Assembly (NCBI GenBank): GCA_963790875.1
Contig: CAWBQT010000020.1
Span: forward strand, 7,420 to 71,419
Length of the DNA stretch: 64,000 nucleotides
DNA from: AP-15 sp963790875
GTDB taxonomy: Bacteria > Pseudomonadota > Alphaproteobacteria > ATCC43930 > CGMCC-115725
Reading direction: 5' to 3'
The stretch's first letter is position 1. Every line of letters starts with the position of its first letter. Shown here piece after piece: positions 62,403 through 64,000 of this stretch. The notes beneath the pieces are model-generated. The model did not search any database. It worked only from the letters and a program-made list of their open reading frames with translations, and was not told where the DNA came from. The position numbers and the translations under genes were made by a program.

Positions 62403-62807
62403 TCACGGATCGTCAGCGCGTTCCCGCCCCCATGATGGGGGCGGGCTGGGGTGGGGGTGACGCCGCAGATCCCGGGCGATGATCGCACACACGCCTTCGA
62501 GGTTTGACAGCACCTCATTGTTCCAGAAGCGTAGAAGCCGATAGCCTTGGTCTTCCAGAAAACGCGTCCGTTTCGCCTCGTCGGGAGACGACCGGTCGTG
62601 TTGGCCGCCATCGATTTCGATAATCAGGCGTGAGTCGTGGCAAACGAAATCGGCAATATACTGGCCGAACGGCACCTGCCTGCGGCAGCGATGGCCGTCT
62701 ATTTACGACGGTCGCAGGATTCGCCAAATGCTTCTCTCGGCATCGGTCATCTTTTGCCGTAGGCCTCGGGCACGCTCATGCGCGCCCTCAAAAGGATGCT
62801 TTTTCAC
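62403..62807 (-). pseudogene. DUF559 endonuclease-like gene with an internal stop
   Basis: From a GTG at 62807 the frame reads KKHPFEGAHERARGLRQKMT and DAERSIWRILRPS, then a TAA (62705-62703), and goes on in the same frame with IDGHRCRRQVPFGQYIADF and LIIEIDGGQHD, the core of a DUF559 (Vsr-like) nuclease. The size without the stop would be 134 residues, usual for the family. A single base change has broken it, or it is suppressed. The IS110 element begins only about 25 bases upstream. Such proteins resemble very-short-patch-repair endonucleases; actual activity is unproven. Confidence 0.78.
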
Positions 62808-62839
62808 GAGAGCCCGGCCGCTTCATCACCCCCACCCAA

Positions 62840-63058
62840 CCCTGTACCCTTAAAGCGGTCGTGAACCGGTCTGCTTTCAGACTGGCCGGACCGGGCCAGC
62901 CCGCCGGGAGTAGCCGAACCCACCCCGTGACTTGAGCACCTGGGGAGGACCCGCACCCCGGCAGGTTGGCCGCGACGGAAGTCCTGTGGGAGGTTGCGCT
63001 TCGAGCGCCAGTACAGGGACTGACGTTCGTCGCGGTGGTCCGGCTGCACAAGGAGGGA
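62840..63058 (+). ncRNA. Candidate IS110 bridge RNA region
   Basis: In the IS110 subgroup, the non-coding region 5' of the transposase makes a structured bridge RNA that programs target and donor pairing. Here the region can fold: CTGGCC (62882-62887) with GGCCAG (62894-62899), and a longer stem GTCCTGT (62981-62987) with ACAGGGAC (63013-63020) enclosing GCGC/GCGC (62996-62999 and 63005-63008). The exact ends and the guide loops cannot be set without covariance data. Confidence 0.5.
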
Positions 63059-63064
63059 GTGACC

Positions 63065-64000
63065 ATGATGGAAGAGATTGAGTGGTTTGTCGGCATCGAC
63101 TGGGCGAGCAAGACGCATCAAGCCTGCCTGATCGATGCCGGCGGCAAGATTGTCGGTGAGCGAGCGTTTGACCATGACGGCGCCGGGCTGGCGGAGCTCT
63201 GCGCCTGGTTGTTGTCGATGACCGGCGCCGAACCGGCGGCGATCGCGGTGGCGATCGAAGTGCCGCACGGGCCGATCGTCGAAACGCTGCTCGAACGCGG
63301 TTTCCCGGTCTACGCGATCAACCCCAAGCAGCTCGACCGGTTCCGCGACCGCTTCACCGTCGCCGGCGCCAAGGACGATCGGCGGGACGCCCAAGTCGCG
63401 GCCGACAGCTTGCGCACCGATCGCCACGCCTTCCGGCGCTTGTCGGTCGACGACCCGGTGATTGTCGAGTTGCGCGAATGGTCGCGCATGACCGAGGATC
63501 TGCAGCGCGAACGCAGTCGTCTGGCCAACCGTGTGCGCGAGCAACTGTGGCGTTATTACCCGCAGATGCTGGCCCTTTCCGACGATCTCGCGGCCGCGTG
63601 GTTTCTCGAGTTGTGGCGCCAGGCGCCAAGCCCGGCGAAGGCCGCCCGGCTGCGCCAGACGACAATCGAGCAGCTCCTCAAAGCCCGCCGTATCCGCCGT
63701 TTGCAGGCTGCCGAGGTGTTGCAGGTCTTGCGCCAGAAGCCGTTGTCGGTGGCGCCCGGCGTGGTCGCCGCGGCAACCGCCCATATCGACGTGGTGGCCG
63801 CTCGCATCGGCTTGGTCGACCGGCAGCTCAAAGCCGCGCACCGCAAGCTCGACCAGCTCTGCGACCAGCTCATCCCGCCCGCGGAGACGGCACCGGCGGA
63901 AGGCGGCGAGGAGAACGCGCCGGGGCAGCGTTGCGAGCAGCGCGACGTGGTGATCCTGCGATCCATGCCAGGGCTCGGAAGGATCACCCTCGCCACGCTG
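63065..64000 (+). CDS. IS110-family DEDD transposase (truncated by window end)
   Basis: The first 312 residues of an IS110 recombinase. The RuvC-like DEDD domain has D12 in VGIDWASKTH, E65 in AVAIEVPHG, and D105/D108 in KDDRRDA. A helical linker follows (120-300), and the Transposase_20 region begins at RSMPGLGRITLATL, which carries the catalytic Ser further on, outside the window. An AAGGAGGG site precedes the double ATG at 63065; a GTG six bases upstream is possible. Confidence 0.92.
   Translation, partial: MMEEIEWFVGIDWASKTHQACLIDAGGKIVGERAFDHDGAGLAELCAWLLSMTGAEPAAIAVAIEVPHGPIVETLLERGFPVYAINPKQLDRFRDRFTVAGAKDDRRDAQVAADSLRTDRHAFRRLSVDDPVIVELREWSRMTEDLQRERSRLANRVREQLWRYYPQMLALSDDLAAAWFLELWRQAPSPAKAARLRQTTIEQLLKARRIRRLQAAEVLQVLRQKPLSVAPGVVAAATAHIDVVAARIGLVDRQLKAAHRKLDQLCDQLIPPAETAPAEGGEENAPGQRCEQRDVVILRSMPGLGRITLATL

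Larger units (their letters stand above)
62830..64000 (+). mobile_element. IS110-family insertion sequence (right part outside window)
   Basis: The transposase at 63065 is a clear IS110-family DEDD enzyme, and a 5' non-coding region of about 230 bases precedes it. The left end is set only approximately near 62830, where similarity to the DUF559 gene stops. No inverted repeats are expected in the IS110 group. The right end is beyond the window. Confidence 0.7.

Overview
The window is GC-rich chromosomal DNA (roughly two thirds G+C by eye) with dense, short-spaced genes. It looks alphaproteobacterial: a TIGR02302/DUF4175 low-complexity protein known mainly from that class, an argH-lptM-lysA order, a membrane-bound ferritin (MbfA), a DUF882 peptidase and GC-rich intergenic palindromes all point there. 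The genus cannot be fixed from sequence alone; Rhodospirillales or Hyphomicrobiales would fit.

Region by region. 1-5.1 kb: the 3' end of hslU, then a minus-strand run of a two-helix membrane peptide, a PduO-type cobalamin adenosyltransferase and an MNT/HEPN toxin-antitoxin-like pair, then ACT, Nudix and gluQ genes. 5.1-11.2 kb: a tight plus-strand operon of esterase, argH, lptM-like lipoprotein, lysA and the TIGR02302 protein. 11.8-14.5 kb: DUF882 peptidase, mbfA and an SDR that lacks the usual catalytic residues. 14.8-16.45 kb: an IS1182-like element whose transposase carries a hairpin repeat at the expected first catalytic Asp. 16.7-20.2 kb: amidase, RlmM-like methyltransferase, a small protein and a HAD hydrolase. 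20.5-28.1 kb: OprB-type porin, exported beta-propeller, Tat-exported Dyp peroxidase, then multicopper oxidase, Sco and cytochrome c; this is a plausible extracytoplasmic metal/redox module. 28.1-33.6 kb: glycosyltransferase, alpha/beta hydrolase, an acyl-CoA dehydrogenase-like gene with a locally out-of-frame segment, and a catalase/cytochrome b561 pair. 33.8-38.7 kb: a CheR remnant and an RND pump with its adaptor. 39-47.5 kb: glgP, a phosphatase, an HpnL-like membrane protein, four small secreted or envelope proteins and a PQQ-type beta-propeller. 48.3-56.3 kb: pccB, a hydrolase-like/methyltransferase fusion, an MFS transporter, an ABC exporter coupled to a PRC-barrel protein and a second glycosyltransferase. 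57.3-62.4 kb: a GlcG/HbpS-type protein, a molybdenum hydroxylase large subunit, a MoaD-like protein and a frameshifted amidohydrolase. 62.4-64 kb: a DUF559 gene with an internal stop, next to an IS110-family element cut by the window end, whose 5' non-coding region is a candidate bridge RNA.

Most genes are housekeeping or envelope functions. The accessory signal lies in the two insertion sequences, the gene remnants beside them, dispersed palindromes and three separate short-repeat arrays. I see no CRISPR array, rRNA, tRNA, prophage or secretion-system cluster. The most testable unusual items are the IS110 bridge-RNA candidate, the hairpin inserted into the IS1182-like transposase, the two compensating shifts in the acyl-CoA dehydrogenase-like gene, and the hydrolase/methyltransferase fusion.
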